From positions 1 to 10,670 of the forward strand of contig CALBGI010000008.1 in assembly GCA_937893675.1 (NCBI GenBank): DNA of 10,670 nt. Reading direction: 5' to 3'. This document shows, piece by piece, positions 5,674-10,670 of this stretch (position 1 is the first letter of the stretch; every line of letters starts with the position of its first letter). This stretch comes from an uncultured Blautia sp. GTDB lineage: Bacteria; Bacillota; Clostridia; Lachnospirales; Lachnospiraceae. A program made the position numbers and the translations under genes. The notes under the pieces are model-generated. The model did not search any database and was not told where the DNA came from. It was given only the letters and a program-made list of their open reading frames with translations.

Positions 5674-5786
5674 ACGAAAAACGATTTTTCACTGCGAAGG
5701 CTCCGATGTGCAAGATCGGTTCTCTTCTAAGGAAGGTTAACGAGTGCAAGACGTTAGCCTTCGTGTTGAAAAGTCGTTTTTTCTTT
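5674..5786 (+). ncRNA. Plus-strand small RNA with twin GUGCAAG loops
   Basis: About 110 bases from a perfect consensus promoter. A basal helix of about 15 bp (5677-5691 with 5767-5781, including one G-U) leads to CGAAGGCU (5695-5702) with AGCCUUCG (5756-5763). Inside are two hairpins with unrelated stems but the same loop: CCGAU-GUGCAAG-AUCGG (5703-5719) and UAACG-AGUGCAAGA-CGUUA (5738-5756). The 3' arm ends in T6CT4 (5777-5786), a termination signal. Different stems with identical 7-base loops imply that the loop is functional, for kissing or protein binding. It is fully antisense to the minus-strand RNA. Confidence 0.65.
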
Positions 5787-5792
5787 TGTTGT

Positions 5793-5872
5793 TGTGGATA
5801 GTATAAAACACTTGAGCGGAAATTGCAAGAAAAATCCACAGGATACGGCATTTATTTTTTTGATCGTCCACA
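5793..5872. other. Candidate replication origin (DnaA-box-like sites and AT-rich tract)
   Basis: TGTGGATAG (5793-5801) is one base from the reverse complement of the DnaA box TTATCCACA. AAATCCACA (5832-5840) and TCGTCCACA (5864-5872) each differ at two positions. An AT-rich tract (TTTATTTTTTTG, 5851-5862) lies between the last two. The first box overlaps the -10 region of the minus-strand RNA. The clustering suggests an origin beside its antisense-RNA control region. Two of the three boxes are weak, so this is tentative. Confidence 0.4.
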
Positions 5873-5904
5873 AAAGGTAGGTTTTATAGACACTTCATCA
5901 TGTT

Positions 5905-6203
5905 AAAGAGAACCGGAACTTTAAGAGTAAAGTTCCGGTTCTTTTTTGACCATGATCTACTTTTCATGGTGATTCGCTTTCGGTACTTTTCAGATAGGTC
6001 TGTGACATTAACCCTCGATTTTGACATACCTTTGAAAATCATTAAACCAAGATGCCGTCAGGGTTTGTACCTTGTAAAGCGGCTGATCTATGGCAATTTG
6101 TACCCCCCTGTTAGATAGGGGGGGCTTATGGATCTGGGCGCGGCTCACGCCGCGCCCGCAGCAGGCTCCGGCTCGCCTGCTGCGTCCCGATCGGAACGGA
6201 TGG
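5905..6203 (-). ncRNA. Minus-strand transcript with three GC-rich hairpins; possible oriT region
   Basis: A strong promoter (6210-6238) and the terminator at 5909-5942 delimit a transcript of about 300 bases. It contains three perfect hairpins in tandem: 6158-6183 (9-bp stem), 6136-6157 (GGGCGCGGC-TCAC-GCCGCGCCC) and 6103-6123 (CCCCCCT-GTTAGAT-AGGGGGG). No convincing ORF with a ribosome site was found; the 80-codon frame at 6008-6250 has no usable start inside the transcript. GC-rich hairpins next to a CATAAGCCCC sequence are reminiscent of mobilisation origins, but no relaxase is present. I cannot distinguish oriT, an origin element and a structured RNA. Confidence 0.4.
5909..5947 (+). terminator. 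Strong terminator, probably bidirectional
   Basis: A perfect stem of 14 bp (AGAACCGGAACTTT 5909-5922 with 5929-5942) with loop AAGAGT is followed by T6 (5942-5947). On the minus strand it can also stop the transcript that starts near 6203. On the plus strand it could end read-through from the small-RNA/origin region. Confidence 0.85.
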
Positions 6204-6209
6204 GATTGT

Positions 6210-6238
6210 ATTATAACAGGCCGAAGATCTTTTTGCAA
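6210..6238 (-). promoter_or_regulatory. Minus-strand promoter of the hairpin transcript
   Basis: TTGCAA (6233-6238), 17-bp spacer, TATAAT (6210-6215) on the minus strand. It lies between the relE stop (6247) and the GC-rich hairpins. Confidence 0.8.
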
Positions 6239-6246
6239 CGCCCCTG

Positions 6247-6525
6247 TCAATAAATTTCTTTATAGACATCCCGCCTATGGCCTACTGACAACGCAAGGAT
6301 CACCAGTTCATTATCATTTATCTGACAGATGAGCCGATAGTCTCCTATCCGATACCGCCATTGGCCACTTCTGTTTGCAGTTAAACCTTTTCCGTGCTGG
6401 CGTGGATCTTCGCATCCGACAAGGTTTTTACCGATCCAAGAATAAATCATCTGTCGGGTATACTTATCCATCTTTTTAAGTTCTTTTGTTGCGCGTTCAG
6501 AATACTTTACCTGATACCCAGTCAT
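6247..6525 (-). CDS. relE: RelE/ParE-superfamily toxin
   Basis: 92 residues, a typical RelE-fold length. Recognisable features are the N-terminal strand YQVKYSERATKELKKMDK, the long helical hairpin, GLTANRSGQWRYRIGDYRLI, in which the basic strand residues of the RelE active face (Arg, Trp, Tyr, Arg) sit, and the C-terminal LALSVGHRRDVYKEIY, a common RelE ending. It probably cleaves mRNA at the ribosome and is neutralised by the upstream antitoxin. Its ATG overlaps the antitoxin TGA by 4 bases (ATGA, 6522-6525), giving translational coupling. It stabilises the plasmid by post-segregational killing. A ParE-like gyrase target cannot be excluded from sequence alone. Confidence 0.93.
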   Translation of the reverse strand: MTGYQVKYSERATKELKKMDKYTRQMIYSWIGKNLVGCEDPRQHGKGLTANRSGQWRYRIGDYRLICQINDNELVILALSVGHRRDVYKEIY

Positions 6526-6740
6526 AGCCCGAGCATTTCCCCCACTTCCTCATGAGAATATGTTTTGGGGTCTTTCAGATATTCTCTATAGGCTTCATTT
6601 GCAATAGCAATATCATACTCATCTTCAATTTTTTCAAACAGAGCACGCTTAAATGCTTCACCAACAGACATAGAGTGGAGTTTTGCATAGCTTTCAGCCA
6701 AATGCTTTTCTTCATCAGACAATCTAATCGAAAATGCCAT
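6522..6740 (-). CDS. relB: RelB-like ribbon-helix-helix antitoxin
   Basis: 72 residues from ATG 6740, chosen because AAAGGAG precedes it at good spacing. The longer frame to 6791 would read through the promoter. The N-terminal MAFSIRLSDEEKHLAESYAK is a ribbon-helix-helix DNA-binding domain (one strand, then two helices with the turn near LHSMSVGEA). The C-terminal part (YDIAIANEAYREYLKDPKTY and the acidic HEEVGEML) is the toxin-binding tail typical of RelB/DUF6290 antitoxins. It is co-transcribed with relE and would repress its own promoter through the palindrome at 6756-6772. Confidence 0.92.
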   Translation of the reverse strand: MAFSIRLSDEEKHLAESYAKLHSMSVGEAFKRALFEKIEDEYDIAIANEAYREYLKDPKTYSHEEVGEMLGL

Positions 6741-6755
6741 ATTATCATCTCCTTT

Positions 6756-6791
6756 GTAGTATATTGTACTACACTTCTTTGATATTGTCAA
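6756..6791 (-). promoter_or_regulatory. relBE promoter and palindromic operator
   Basis: Minus strand TTGACA (6786-6791), 17 bp, TACAAT (6763-6768). A perfect inverted repeat GTAGTA-TATTG-TACTAC (6756-6772) covers the -10 box, an ideal position for repression by the ribbon-helix-helix antitoxin or the toxin-antitoxin complex. Confidence 0.85.
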
Positions 6792-6794
6792 ACA

Positions 6795-6830
6795 ATGAGT
6801 TATACAAAACTATGGTTTTGGTAAACTCAT
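6795..6830. repeat. 16-bp inverted repeat upstream of relBE
   Basis: ATGAGTTATACAAAAC (6795-6810) and GTTTTGGTAAACTCAT (6815-6830) are inverted repeats with two mismatches and a 4-base loop, immediately upstream of the relBE -35. It may be a plus-strand terminator-like hairpin or a regulatory dyad. The rest of 6831-6990 shows nothing I can assign. Confidence 0.5.
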
Positions 6831-6990
6831 TTTGCTGTCAAGTGCGAAATTCCTGCATTTTCAGCCATTTTAAGCGATTTCCCATTTTTTCTTTCATGAT
6901 CTCAACCGCAAGATATTGTGTTTTGAATCATTTTTACTTTCCGCTGCTGATCTCTTATTTTCTTCCTTTTTCAGCTTTTCGCGTCAATGC

Positions 6991-7019
6991 TTGTTGCCCT
7001 ATCGCCTTTATGATATACT
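6991..7019 (+). promoter_or_regulatory. Promoter of type I toxin 1
   Basis: TTGTTG (6991-6996), 17 bp, TATACT (7014-7019), with TG one base before the -10 (extended -10). The leader begins near 7026. CACCCCC (7031-7037) pairs with GGGGGTG (7053-7059), which contains the ribosome site. Confidence 0.75.
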
Positions 7020-7066
7020 GAATAAGCTACCACCCCCAGACCGGTAGAGAAAGGGGGTGTAACCTC

Positions 7067-7153
7067 TTGGATTTAATCACATCATTTTTTCTTTCTATTA
7101 TGGCGGGTGTTGTTTGCCACCTCATCTGCAAATGGTTGGATAGGAAGAAGTAA
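7067..7153 (+). CDS. Fst/par-like type I toxin peptide 1
   Basis: 28 residues from TTG 7067, 7 bases after AGGGGGTG. The peptide is a single hydrophobic membrane helix (LITSFFLSIMAGVVCHLI) followed by a charged tail CKWLDRKK. This matches the Fst/TxpA-type layout of small membrane-damaging toxins: 25-35 residues, one helix, polar C-terminus. The ribosome site is buried in a 7-bp leader stem. A convergent antisense RNA starts beyond the shared terminator and carries complements to the start region (CCTCTTGGA and TCACATCATTTTT). Expected action is at the cell membrane in plasmid-free daughter cells. The tail CKWLDR is shared with toxin 2. Confidence 0.85.
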   Translation: MDLITSFFLSIMAGVVCHLICKWLDRKK

Positions 7154-7197
7154 CCGGTAGCCAGCCTTGGGTATAAGCCACCCACCCACAACGGAAT

Positions 7198-7268
7198 AGA
7201 AAACCCCCGGAGGTCGCAACTCCGGGGGTTTTTGCGTGCCCTCTTGGACACTCACATCATTTTTGCCT
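7198..7268 (-). ncRNA. Antitoxin RNA 1
   Basis: The minus-strand promoter TTGCAA (7298-7303), 17 bp, TATAAT (7275-7280) gives a start near 7268. The RNA of about 70 bases runs into the bidirectional terminator 7200-7233, convergent with toxin 1 mRNA. Besides the terminator overlap, its 5' part is complementary in trans to the toxin 1 start. The DNA repeats are CCTCTTGGA at 7063-7071 and 7240-7248, and TCACATCATTTTT at 7077-7089 and 7252-7264. These are equivalent to the DRa/DRb repeats of the par locus. Confidence 0.8.
7200..7233. terminator. Bidirectional terminator of type I module 1
   Basis: AAAACCCCCGGAG (7200-7212) pairs with CTCCGGGGGTTTT (7220-7232) around the loop GTCGCAA, with T-runs on both strands. 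It ends both the toxin mRNA and the convergent antitoxin RNA and provides the loop for initial contact. Confidence 0.92.
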
Positions 7269-7334
7269 AATGATATTATAACTTATATCAACGGCTATTG
7301 CAAGTATATCGCAAAAATTCATACACTATTCATC
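7262..7334. repeat. 73-bp repeat, copy A (module 1 antitoxin promoter)
   Basis: This segment matches 7596-7668 at 70 of 73 positions. It carries the antitoxin promoter, and both copies sit at the distal side of a type I module. This shows that the two modules arose by duplication. Confidence 0.92.
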
Positions 7335-7348
7335 TTTCTCTCCAAATA

Positions 7349-7401
7349 TGATATAATTTTTGCGTTGTCTTCACCAATACCCGGGCAACGGGAGGAGGTG
7401 A
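7349..7401 (+). promoter_or_regulatory. Promoter and SD-masking leader of type I toxin 2
   Basis: An extended -10, TGATATAAT (7349-7357), with a weak -35 (TTCATC, 7329-7334). In the leader, TCACC (7371-7375) pairs with GGTGA (7397-7401) and CCCG (7380-7383) with CGGG (7389-7392). This folds the GGAGGAGGTGA ribosome site into a stem. Confidence 0.7.
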
Positions 7402-7405
7402 GCCA

Positions 7406-7492
7406 TTGGATATATCCGTTTCATTCATCATCTCAGTCGTGGCAAGTATAGTTGCCTACTATATTTGCAAATGGTTGGACAGAGATCCATAA
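7406..7492 (+). CDS. Fst/par-like type I toxin peptide 2
   Basis: 28 residues from TTG 7406 after a strong GGAGGAGGTGAG. It has one membrane helix (VSFIISVVASIVAYYI) and the tail CKWLDRDP. It is the same length as toxin 1, with the same MD start, central hydrophobic stretch and CKWLDR motif, but most of the helix differs, so it is a diverged paralogue. It has its own promoter, leader stem, terminator and convergent antisense RNA. The start-region repeat (ATTGGATATATC at 7405-7416 and 7577-7588) differs from that of module 1, so its antitoxin should be cognate-specific. Confidence 0.85.
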   Translation: MDISVSFIISVVASIVAYYICKWLDRDP

Positions 7493-7529
7493 GACAACCA
7501 GCCTAACGGCCTAAGCCACCGCAAACGGA

Positions 7530-7602
7530 ATAGAAAGCCCCAGAGGATGCGACCCTCTGGGGCTTTCGTTTTGCCTATTGGATATATCAGCTTCATTTGC
7601 CT
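7530..7602 (-). ncRNA. Antitoxin RNA 2
   Basis: Minus-strand promoter TTGTAA (7632-7637), 17 bp, TATAAT (7609-7614), with a start near 7602. The RNA of about 70 bases ends at the terminator 7533-7567. Its 5' region is complementary to the toxin 2 start (ATTGGATATATC and TTCATT repeated at 7577-7588 and 7592-7597), giving an antisense block of translation in trans. Confidence 0.8.
7533..7567. terminator. Bidirectional terminator of type I module 2
   Basis: GAAAGCCCCAGAGG (7533-7546) pairs with CCTCTGGGGCTTTC (7554-7567) around a 7-base loop. It has the same position and design as the terminator of module 1. Confidence 0.9.
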
Positions 7603-7668
7603 ATTGATATTATAGCTTATATCAACGGCTATTACAAGTATATCGCAAAAATTCATACACTATTCATC
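7596..7668. repeat. 73-bp repeat, copy B (module 2 antitoxin promoter)
   Basis: 70 of 73 bases match 7262-7334. After copy B no third toxin follows; the interrupted gene's stop is at 7682. Confidence 0.92.
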
Positions 7669-7681
7669 ATTTTTACGCATA

Positions 7682-8102
7682 TTACCGCGCCCGCATATTC
7701 TTTGGTACAACGCTTAGCGGTTTGGTATGCAGGAAAATTATTTCCCAATAACCAGCACGGTAATTTGCCCGCAACCGCTTATCCAGCAGAAAATTTCTCA
7801 CTGCTAGTTCTGCACGCGTTTTAGGATCACTTATCAAGTGCGCATATCCACCATCGGTAGAAGCGTTGATTCCTATCTGGCTGATTAACCATCTTCCATT
7901 TTCTCCCCGATTAAATAATTCCTGCATCTGATGCCGTGCCTGCTCTTCTGTGAAATCTACCGAATATGGGCTCTGCAGCACAGTCTCCCACAGCATCACC
8001 TTTTTGTTTTTGCCGTAATAATCCTTGTAGCTGATTTCCTTTTCTGCAGACGATACCACCACATAACCTGTATGCTCTTTTTTAGGCCGCAGCCGTCGAT
8101 CC
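7682..8102 (-). pseudogene. C-terminal half of IS-interrupted gene, unknown function
   Basis: Continuation of the gene whose N-terminal half lies at 56-409. On the minus strand the IS left end is followed by GGATCGA (the TSD) and then codons reading RLRPKKEHTGYVVVSS and on to NMRAR, stop at 7682. The frame agrees exactly with that of the N-terminal part, so the ancestral protein had 255 residues. This 137-residue part looks globular (GYVVVSSAEKEISYKDYYGK; RWLISQIGINASTDGGYAHL; AGYWEIIFLHTKPLSVVP), with mixed strands and helices. Together with the coiled-coil N-terminus it suggests an oligomeric plasmid protein. No family recognised. Any upstream start in this frame would lie in IS sequence. 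Confidence 0.75.
8096..8102. repeat. Target-site duplication, left copy (TCGATCC)
   Basis: Identical to 56-62 and directly abuts the IS left end TGAATACGCC. Confidence 0.8.
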
Positions 8103-8141
8103 TGAATACGCCGGCCACAACGGTGCCCGTAGGCCGCGCAA

Positions 8142-8193
8142 ATGGTGCAGTCAAACCGCTTAAATAGTGCAGCGGCACCGCAGCCATGGTGCA
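8142..8193. repeat. Left-end IS21 transposase-binding repeats
   Basis: ATGGTGCA at 8142-8149 and 8186-8193, and ATAGTGCA at 8164-8171, spaced exactly 22 bp and inverted relative to those at the right end. Confidence 0.85.
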
Positions 8194-8265
8194 ATGATAT
8201 AGCAGCGTCAGCTAAAATGGATTTAGCATCGTTTAAGATGCAAATTCATTTTAGGAGGCCTTACC

Positions 8266-9792
8266 ATGGTCAATCACAAAGAAATCCTGCGGCTCAAAAA
8301 TCTGGGGCTTACGCACCGTGAAATCGCAGAAGCGGCCGGCTGCGGCCGCAACACAGTCACTCGCATATTGGCTCGTGCGCAGGAACAGAAGCTTCACTGG
8401 CAACAAGCACAGTCCATGTCACCACAGGAAATTACACAACGGCTGTTTCCGGGTGAACAGAAGGGGCCTGTTTACAAGATGCCGGATTATGAGTGGGTGC
8501 ACCGGGAGATGCAGAAGAGCGGCGTCACGCTGAGCCTGCTATGGGTAGAATACTGTGAGCAGTGCCGTCAAAATGGCGAGCTGCCCTACAAATCCACCCA
8601 GTTCAACAAGTATTACGCGGACTATGTCCACAAGACGAAGGCCACTATGCATTTGGAGCACAAGCCCGGCGAGACCATGCAGGTGGACTGGGCAGGACAG
8701 ACTGCATCGCTGGTGGACACACGTCTGGATTCCTACCTGTTCATCGCGGTGCTGCCATACAGCGGCTATGCCTACACTGAGGCCTTCCTGGATATGAAGT
8801 AGGAGTCCTGGATCACCGGCCACGTCCATGCCTACCGGTATTTTGGCGGTGTCACCCGGATTCTCACGCCGGATAACCTCAAGGCAGGCGTGCTCAGGAA
8901 CTCCCGAACGGAAACCGTGCTCAACAAATCGTATCAGGAGATGGCGGAGCACTACGGGACCGCTATTCTTCCGGCCCGCCCCCGCAGTCCCAAAGACAAG
9001 GCGGTTGTGGAAGGCTCCGTCGGCGTTGTTTCAACCTGGATACTGGCTGCATTGCGCAACCGGCAGTTTCTGTCCCTGGCAGAGTTGAATCAGGCTATCC
9101 TGGACAAGCTGGAAGCATTCAACCACAAGCCGTTCCAGAAGCATGAGGGCAGCCGCGCTTCCTACTTTTCAGAAGAGAAGCTCTTCCTGCTGCCGCTTCC
9201 GGCGCATCCCTTTGAACTGGCCGTCTGGAAGGTTGCCACTGTCCAATACAATTATCATATCAGCGTAGAGCGCATGAACTACTCCGTACCGTATGAATAC
9301 ATCAAGCAGAAGGTGGATGTGCGCCTGACCCGGACTACCGTGGAGGTTTTCTTTGCAGGGACGCGCATTGCCTCCCATCTGCGGCTCCATGGCCGTCCCA
9401 ATCAGTACAGCACAGTAGAAGGCCATATGCCGCCGGAGCACCAGGCATACCTGCAGTGGAATGGAGCGCGGTTTATTCGCTGGGCGGAGCAGATCGGTCC
9501 GCATACTGCCGCAGTAGTGCGTCTCTTCCTCACATCGTACAAGGTGGAACAGCAAGGCTATAAGTCCTGCATGGCGCTGCTGAAGTTATCAGATCGGTAT
9601 ACCTCCGGACGTTTGGAGGCCGCCTGTCAGCGGGCGCTCTCTTTCACATCTTCCCCCAGTTTGAAAAGTGTCCAAGCCGTTTTGAAATCAGGTCAGGATG
9701 TGCTTCCTCCCGCAGAAGCTCCGGCGCAAAAAGAGGATTCCAAAGCCCATAAATTCACCAGAGGTGCCGAATATTACAAGAGGGGGAAATAA
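8266..9792 (+). pseudogene. istA: IstA transposase with in-frame amber codon
   Basis: 509 codons in one frame, interrupted only by TAG at 8800-8802 (codon 179). It splits into 178 residues and a downstream frame whose first Met is at 8890. The N-terminus has the IstA helix-turn-helix (ILRLKNLGLTHREIAEAAGC). The DDE catalytic core shows the first Asp141 in MQVDWAG and the second in LTPDN, with a Glu in AVVEGSVG downstream of the stop. The context reads DMK-stop-ESWITGH, consistent with a CAG to TAG transition at a Gln codon. ATG 8266 follows TTAGGAGG. The stop falls between catalytic residues, so this copy should be inactive without suppression. TAG is used as a normal stop elsewhere in the window. 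Confidence 0.9.
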
Positions 9793-9794
9793 TC

Positions 9795-10535
9795 ATGCTG
9801 AGCAATGAAACAGTCCACAAGCTGCGGGAAATGCACCTGGGCGTCATGGCAGGAGCCTTTTCGGCCCAGCTTGATGATGCTCAGTTCCAGACAGTGTCCT
9901 TTGAGGACCGCTTCGCCATGCTGGTGGATGCGGAGTGGAGCGCCCGGAAGAGCAACCGCCTTACCCGTCTCATCCGCAAGGCTGGTTATGCGGATCCAGC
10001 TGCCTGTGTAGAAAACATCGAATACCTGCCGGAACGGAAGCTGGACCGGGAGCAGATTTTGCGCCTTGCCTCCTGTGCTTACCTCCACGAAGCACACAAT
10101 GTCATCATTTTGGGGGCTACTGGTGCGGGCAAGACTTACTTGGCTTGTGCCCTTGGTATGGCGGCCAGCCGTAGTTTCTATTCCGTGCGCTACATCCGTC
10201 TGCCGGATCTTCTGGTGGAAATCTCTGTGGCCCGGGCCAATGGCACCTACCGGGATTACATGAAGAAACTCAAAAAGGACAAGCTGCTCATCTTGGACGA
10301 ATGGCTGCTCTACCCTCTCAAGGAGGCAGAGGCACGGGATGTGCTGGAGTTAGTAGAGGCTAGGAGCAAGGTGGCCTCCACCATCTTCTGCTCCCAATAC
10401 GACACCAGTGAGTGGCACGAGAATCTGTACGACCCCACCTTGGCCGATGCCATCTGTGACCGGATCATCTACAACGCCTACACCATCCAGATCGAGGGCG
10501 AATCCATGCGCAAGCGCAAAGGTATCCCCGAATAA
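9795..10535 (+). CDS. istB: IstB helper ATPase
   Basis: 246 residues, normal IstB length, intact. AAA+ ATPase with Walker A GATGAGKT (near residue 108) and Walker B LLILDEW, preceded by the N-terminal helical region that contacts IstA. ATG 9795 lies 2 bp after the IstA stop, and AGAGGGGG just before the IstA stop serves as ribosome site, so the two are translationally coupled. IstB oligomerises on DNA using ATP, selects the target and activates IstA. An intact istB next to a broken istA could still assist related elements in trans. Confidence 0.95.
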   Translation: MLSNETVHKLREMHLGVMAGAFSAQLDDAQFQTVSFEDRFAMLVDAEWSARKSNRLTRLIRKAGYADPAACVENIEYLPERKLDREQILRLASCAYLHEAHNVIILGATGAGKTYLACALGMAASRSFYSVRYIRLPDLLVEISVARANGTYRDYMKKLKKDKLLILDEWLLYPLKEAEARDVLELVEARSKVASTIFCSQYDTSEWHENLYDPTLADAICDRIIYNAYTIQIEGESMRKRKGIPE

Positions 10536-10556
10536 TGGAAACGCGCGGCGGCCGTG

Positions 10557-10630
10557 TGCACCATGCCTACGGCCGCTGTGCACCATACATCCGGAACGGC
10601 TGCACCATTCACGCGGTGCCGATGCACCAT
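10557..10630. repeat. Right-end IS21 transposase-binding repeats
   Basis: Four exact TGCACCAT copies start at 10557, 10579, 10601 and 10623, each 22 bp apart, i.e. about two helical turns, on the same DNA face. Confidence 0.9.
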
Positions 10631-10669
10631 CATCCGCGGTTTTGCTGCTCTCTTGGAGCGGCGTATGCA
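10615..10669 (+). repeat. Terminal 55-bp repeat, right copy
   Basis: Identical to positions 1-55. In the circular reading the sequence continues from 10669 to 56. The final base 10670 (G) disagrees with 56 (T). Confidence 0.9.
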
Positions 10670-10670
10670 G

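Larger units (their letters stand above)
5583..5793 (-). ncRNA. Minus-strand small RNA with twin CUUGCAC loops (regulator or antisense partner)
   Basis: The promoter is TTGCAA (5823-5828), 17 bp, TATACT (5800-5805) on the minus strand, with a start near 5793. It ends at a canonical terminator (5609-5620 with 5591-5600, then a run of six U). The roughly 205-base transcript has no credible ORF. Its 5' part is the exact complement of the plus-strand RNA at 5674-5786. It folds the same way, with two hairpins exposing CUUGCAC in their loops. These loops are complementary to GUGCAAG loops in the opposing RNA and to a third GUGCAAG at 5088-5094. It looks like a copy-control or antisense RNA, as inferred from layout. 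Confidence 0.65.
8103..10669 (+). mobile_element. IS21-family insertion sequence (istA/istB)
   Basis: 2567 bp, starting TGAATACGCCG (8103-8113) and ending CGGCGTATGCA (10659-10669), terminal inverted repeats matching at 10 of 11 positions with TG/CA tips. It encodes IstA (interrupted by a nonsense codon) and IstB. Subterminal repeats have a strict 22-bp period. At the left end ATGGTGCA lies at 8142 and 8186 with a variant, ATAGTGCA, at 8164 and a degenerate copy at 8120. At the right end TGCACCAT lies at 10557, 10579, 10601 and 10623. Such multiple terminal transposase sites are characteristic of IS21. It splits a plasmid gene and has a 7-bp target duplication. Confidence 0.93.

Noticed and set aside
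5540..5851. 103-codon minus-strand frame
   Set aside because: It spans the terminator, the small RNA pair and the promoter of the minus RNA; there is no ribosome site and its composition follows the RNA structure.
6008..6250. 80-codon minus-strand frame over the GC-rich hairpins
   Set aside because: Its start codon lies upstream of the transcription start predicted near 6203, and it is built from hairpin sequence. The tail (AIDQPLYKVQTLTASWFNDF) looked vaguely familiar but I could not support a gene.
8800..8802. TAG recoding (alternative genetic code) in the host
   Set aside because: TAG ends other genes normally here (the XRE regulator and the 2789-3316 protein), so a point nonsense mutation is simpler.
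1..10670. Composite transposon bounded by two IS21 copies
   Set aside because: Only 55 bp of IS is present at the left end, and the target duplication plus restored gene frame fit one IS in a circle better.
1..10670. tRNA, rRNA, antibiotic-resistance or relaxase genes
   Set aside because: I looked on both strands for cloverleaf ends, rRNA signatures and motifs of these families and saw none.

Overview
The window reads as a complete or nearly complete circular plasmid from a Gram-positive Bacillota host. The host is most likely an anaerobic gut Clostridium-type lineage such as Lachnospiraceae; this is inferred from strong GGAGG ribosome sites, TTGACA/TATAAT promoters, lipid-membrane signal peptides and the families present, not from a marker gene. 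Circularity is supported by three observations. The first 55 bases recur exactly at 10615-10669. The 7-bp sequence TCGATCC lies at 56-62 and at 8096-8102, as a target-site duplication around an IS21-family element (8103-10669). Joining the two flanks restores one uninterrupted 255-codon gene in frame. The inferred circle is about 10.6 kb.

Layout. 56-409: N-terminal half of the gene split by the IS. 425-1447: tyrosine recombinase, same strand, just upstream of the split gene. 1448-1997: non-coding, with several repeats and an inverted repeat. 1998-4213: an AT-richer minus-strand operon of a membrane-anchored XRE regulator and three exported proteins of unknown function, the likely cargo. 4316-4831: HTH/coiled-coil plasmid protein with a DNA repeat array inside its coding sequence. 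4845-6246: about 1.4 kb without a credible protein gene but dense in RNA-like structure. It holds a large ornate plus-strand RNA candidate, a convincing sense/antisense small RNA pair with twin identical loops, DnaA-box-like sequences next to an AT-rich tract, and a minus-strand transcript unit with GC-rich hairpins. 6247-6740: RelBE-type type II toxin-antitoxin operon with a palindromic operator. 6991-7668: two tandem Fst/par-like type I toxin-antitoxin modules, each with a 28-residue hydrophobic toxin, an SD-sequestering leader stem and a convergent antisense RNA. 7682-8102: C-terminal half of the split gene. 8103-10669: the IS21 element (istA with a nonsense codon, istB intact).

How it may work together. 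Three maintenance modules (one type II, two type I) and a tyrosine recombinase, possibly a multimer resolvase or integrase, would stabilise the replicon. No recognisable Rep protein is present. The non-coding 5.08-5.88 kb region, with an antisense RNA pair beside an origin-like site, is therefore the best candidate for the replication or copy-number control region. This is hypothesis, not demonstrated. The most novel-looking elements are the large structured RNA, the shared GUGCAAG loop circuit and the regulated set of exported proteins.
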